This document shows, piece after piece, positions 61,909-64,000 of a DNA stretch of 64,000 bases (position 1 is the first letter of the stretch; every line of letters begins with the position of its first letter). The notes under the pieces are model-generated. The model had not been told where the DNA came from and searched no databases. It worked only from the letters and a program-made list of their open reading frames with translations. The position numbers and the translations under genes are program-made. Location: contig NZ_RCCH01000005.1 of NCBI RefSeq assembly GCF_003663945.1, positions 186,001 to 250,000 of the forward strand, written 5' to 3'. The stretch comes from Lacinutrix venerupis. Its GTDB lineage: Bacteria > Bacteroidota > Bacteroidia > Flavobacteriales > Flavobacteriaceae.

Positions 61909-63021
61909 TTAATCTTTCCACTCTGCAATAAACAAGTTTGTATCACGTCCACCTCCATTATTTCTGTTAGACGAAAAGGCTAGTTTTTTACCATCGTTAG
62001 AAAACACAGGAAAAGCATCAAAAGTTTCACTATGCGTAACACGTTCAAGATTTTTACCATCAATATCAATTAAATATAGATTAAAAGGGAAACCACGCTC
62101 TGCTTCAAAGTTAGAAGAGAATAACACTTTTTCTCCACTTGGATGAAAAAACGGACTCCAATTGGCATTACCTAAATCTGTTAATTGGCGTAAATCGCTT
62201 CCATCTGCATTGCAAATATAAAGTTCCATATCTGTTGGTTCTACTAAACCTTCAGCTAATAAATCTTTATAATCTTTAATTTCTTTTTCAGTTTTTGGCC
62301 TAGAAGAACGGAAAATAATTTTGGTACCATCTGGAGAGAAAAATGCACCTCCATCGTAACCTAATTCATCTGTAATTTGTTTAACATCACTACCATCAAT
62401 ATTCATGGTATATAATTCTAAATCACCACTTCTAGTAGATGTAAATACAATTTTATCTCCTTTTGGAGAAACTGTTGGCTCAGCATCGTAACCTTTTTCA
62501 TTGGTTAATTGTTTTACAATATTACCTTCTAAATCAGCAACAAAAATGTCGAAAGTATCGTAAACTGGCCAAATATATTTTCCATTTTTACGTAATGGTG
62601 TGTCTGGGCAATTTTCGTTTGCTAAATGTGTAGATGCGTAAATAATATGTTTGTTATCTGGCATAAAATAAGAACAAGTTGTTCTACCTTTTCCTGTGCT
62701 TACCATTGGAGGTGCAATACTGTCGAAAGTATCGTTAGCATTCATTAAAAACATTTGGTCACAGCTAACATTCCATTTAGTATAGTTAGATTGAAAAACT
62801 AGCTGCTTATCGTCAAAACTCCAATAAGCTTCGGCATTATCGCCACCAAAAGTAACTTGGCGCAAGCTTTTAAAATGAGTTTCTTCAGGATATATTAAAG
62901 GATTGTTTGATTCTGCTTTTTCTAATACAGTTTCTGTTTTTTCAGTTTCATTTTTCACTTCATTTTTACAAGAAAAAAAAAGTATTGAGGTAAGTAATAA
63001 ATAGAATATAGGTGTTTTCAT
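61909..63021 (-). CDS. TolB-like PD40 beta-propeller lipoprotein
   Basis: 370 aa. Lipobox FFSC (Cys18). After a Glu-rich linker come repeated PD40 blades (EPTVSPKGDKIVFTSTRSGDLELYTMNIDGSDVKQIT, GAFFSPDGTKIIFRSSRP, WSPFFHPSGEKVLFSS, FPVFSNDGKKLAFSSNRN), making a TolB-like propeller. It is probably periplasmic or surface-exposed and may act in binding or as a partner of the adjacent peptidase gene, which is divergent. No catalytic residues seen. Confidence 0.88.
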   Translation of the reverse strand: MKTPIFYLLLTSILFFSCKNEVKNETEKTETVLEKAESNNPLIYPEETHFKSLRQVTFGGDNAEAYWSFDDKQLVFQSNYTKWNVSCDQMFLMNANDTFDSIAPPMVSTGKGRTTCSYFMPDNKHIIYASTHLANENCPDTPLRKNGKYIWPVYDTFDIFVADLEGNIVKQLTNEKGYDAEPTVSPKGDKIVFTSTRSGDLELYTMNIDGSDVKQITDELGYDGGAFFSPDGTKIIFRSSRPKTEKEIKDYKDLLAEGLVEPTDMELYICNADGSDLRQLTDLGNANWSPFFHPSGEKVLFSSNFEAERGFPFNLYLIDIDGKNLERVTHSETFDAFPVFSNDGKKLAFSSNRNNGGGRDTNLFIAEWKD

Positions 63022-63051
63022 CCTTTGCTTTAATAAATGGTATTTAATGCC

Positions 63052-63059
63052 TAATTTTG
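63052..63059 (+). promoter_or_regulatory. -7 box of M28 peptidase gene
   Basis: TAATTTTG matches TAnnTTTG, 21 bp before the ATG. Confidence 0.5.
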
Positions 63060-63080
63060 TACAAAACTAATATTCTTATT

Positions 63081-64000
63081 ATGAAATACATAATCACTTC
63101 ACTTTTTTTAATGTCTTTAATGGCTTGTAAAACAGAAACAGATGAAAGTATTAAAACAATTTCAATAAAAGATGATGTTACTTTTTTGGCTTCCGATGCT
63201 TTAGAAGGTAGACAAACTGGAAGTAATGGAGAACAAAAAGCAGCGGCTTACATTGCAGAAAGATTTAAAAATATAGGATTACAAGAGAAAGGTACAGAAG
63301 GCTATTTTCAGTCATTTTCATTTCGCCCAAAAACAGATCCACACCAAGAAGTTAATTATACTGTAAAAGATGGTGATAGTACAATAACAGGAACAAATGT
63401 TATTGGCTTTATAGATAACAATGCAGAGAATACAATTATAATTGGTGCACATTACGACCACTTAGGTTTAGGCGCAGAAGGTTCTTTACATAGAGGAGAA
63501 ACAGCTATACACAATGGAGCAGATGATAATGCGAGTGGAGTTGCAGTACTTTTAAATTTAGCCAATAGATTAAAAGGAAAAAATATAAATAACAATTATT
63601 TATTTATGGCTTTCTCTGGAGAGGAAATGGGATTATTAGGTTCTAATTATTTTGTAAAAAATCCAACTATCGATACTAAAAAAATAGATTACATGATTAA
63701 TATGGATATGGTAGGACGCCTAAAAGCAGATAGCACATTAGCTGTGTATGGTGTTGGCACGTCTCCTATTTTAAAACAAACAATTACTTCTAACAATTCT
63801 AATTTTAAATTGGTAGTTAAAGAGTCTGGTGTTGGACCAAGTGATCATACTTCTTTTTATAACGCAGAAATCCCTGTACTTCATTTTTTTACAGGTCAGC
63901 ATGAAGATTACCATAAGCCAAGTGATGATACCGAGAAGTTAAATTATGAAGGTATGCAAACCATTTCAAATTATATTTTTGAAATAATAACAGACCTAGA
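63081..64000 (+). CDS. M28 family metallopeptidase lipoprotein, cut by window end
   Basis: 306 codons visible, no stop before position 64000. It starts MKYIITSLFLMSLMACKTET with a lipobox (LMAC). Zinc peptidase motifs of M28 are present: GAHYDHLG, NGADDNASGVAVLLNLA, AFSGEEMGLLGS with the catalytic Glu pair, MINMDMVGR and the final ligand His in LHFFTGQHEDYHKPSDD. The last part resembles the C-terminal end of the family, so only a short piece is likely missing. Divergent from the PD40 gene. Confidence 0.9.
   Translation, partial: MKYIITSLFLMSLMACKTETDESIKTISIKDDVTFLASDALEGRQTGSNGEQKAAAYIAERFKNIGLQEKGTEGYFQSFSFRPKTDPHQEVNYTVKDGDSTITGTNVIGFIDNNAENTIIIGAHYDHLGLGAEGSLHRGETAIHNGADDNASGVAVLLNLANRLKGKNINNNYLFMAFSGEEMGLLGSNYFVKNPTIDTKKIDYMINMDMVGRLKADSTLAVYGVGTSPILKQTITSNNSNFKLVVKESGVGPSDHTSFYNAEIPVLHFFTGQHEDYHKPSDDTEKLNYEGMQTISNYIFEIITDL

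Overview
The window is about 64 kb of AT-rich chromosome from a member of the Bacteroidota, almost certainly a marine Flavobacteriaceae species. Evidence: -7 promoter boxes of the form TAnnTTTG, a secreted metallopeptidase with a type IX secretion sorting tail, a membrane-anchored AraC regulator, DUF4175 and DUF4837 proteins, GlnRS and GltX together, and gene families typical of that group. No rRNA, phage, IS element or CRISPR array was seen. One tRNA (Cys, GCA) is present.

Region 1 (1-13.2 kb) is the accessory part: a class I lanthipeptide-type RiPP locus. A rightward block encodes an HlyD-type adaptor, a C39-peptidase ABC exporter, a full-length LanB dehydratase and a medium-chain reductase. 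Facing it, across a shared terminator, is a leftward array of 13 short precursor genes (7944-10263) plus two further tiny ORFs. The first six precursors are near-perfect 170-bp tandem repeats with two core alleles. The other seven keep the leader (MKTQ...EL...NGG) but have different cores, three of them without any Cys. Upstream of the array lies a compact + strand unit: a textbook TTTG-N19-TAnnTTTG promoter followed about 60-90 nt later by an intrinsic terminator. Its predicted ~80-nt RNA carries a 17-nt stretch complementary, at 16 of 17 positions, to the translation start of the six tandem precursors. I regard this putative antisense or decoy RNA over an amplified precursor array as the most interesting thing in the window. 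A membrane-bound TPR-AraC regulator and an orphan precursor on the opposite strand close the locus. No LanC cyclase lies inside the window.

Region 2 (13.4-44.7 kb) is mostly housekeeping: tatA, a DUF4837 lipoprotein, an MltD-like transglycosylase, pgk, two paralogous surface/SPOR proteins flanking the polymerase III delta' gene, an OmpH-like chaperone, a methyltransferase, mnmG, ybeY, DUF4175, gltX, an M36-type peptidase, an SPFH protein, glnS, folB, tRNA-Cys, a LysE exporter and rnr. Three parS-like 16-mers surround mnmG; one sits at the centre of a 38-bp perfect palindrome.

Region 3 (44.7-45.66 kb) is a 967-bp, very AT-rich gene-free gap between divergent rnr and rpiB. It has a DnaA-box-like 9-mer and a 12-bp inverted repeat. 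With parS sites, mnmG and rnpA nearby it is a candidate for oriC.

Region 4 (45.66-64 kb) holds rpiB, a CDF metal exporter, an ElaA-like acetyltransferase, a double-OmpA-domain protein, the S41 protease-rnpA pair, M1 and S8 lipoprotein peptidases, an MBL hydrolase, a cation/proton antiporter, lepA, an outer-membrane receptor-like barrel, a PD40 propeller lipoprotein and an M28 peptidase cut by the window end.
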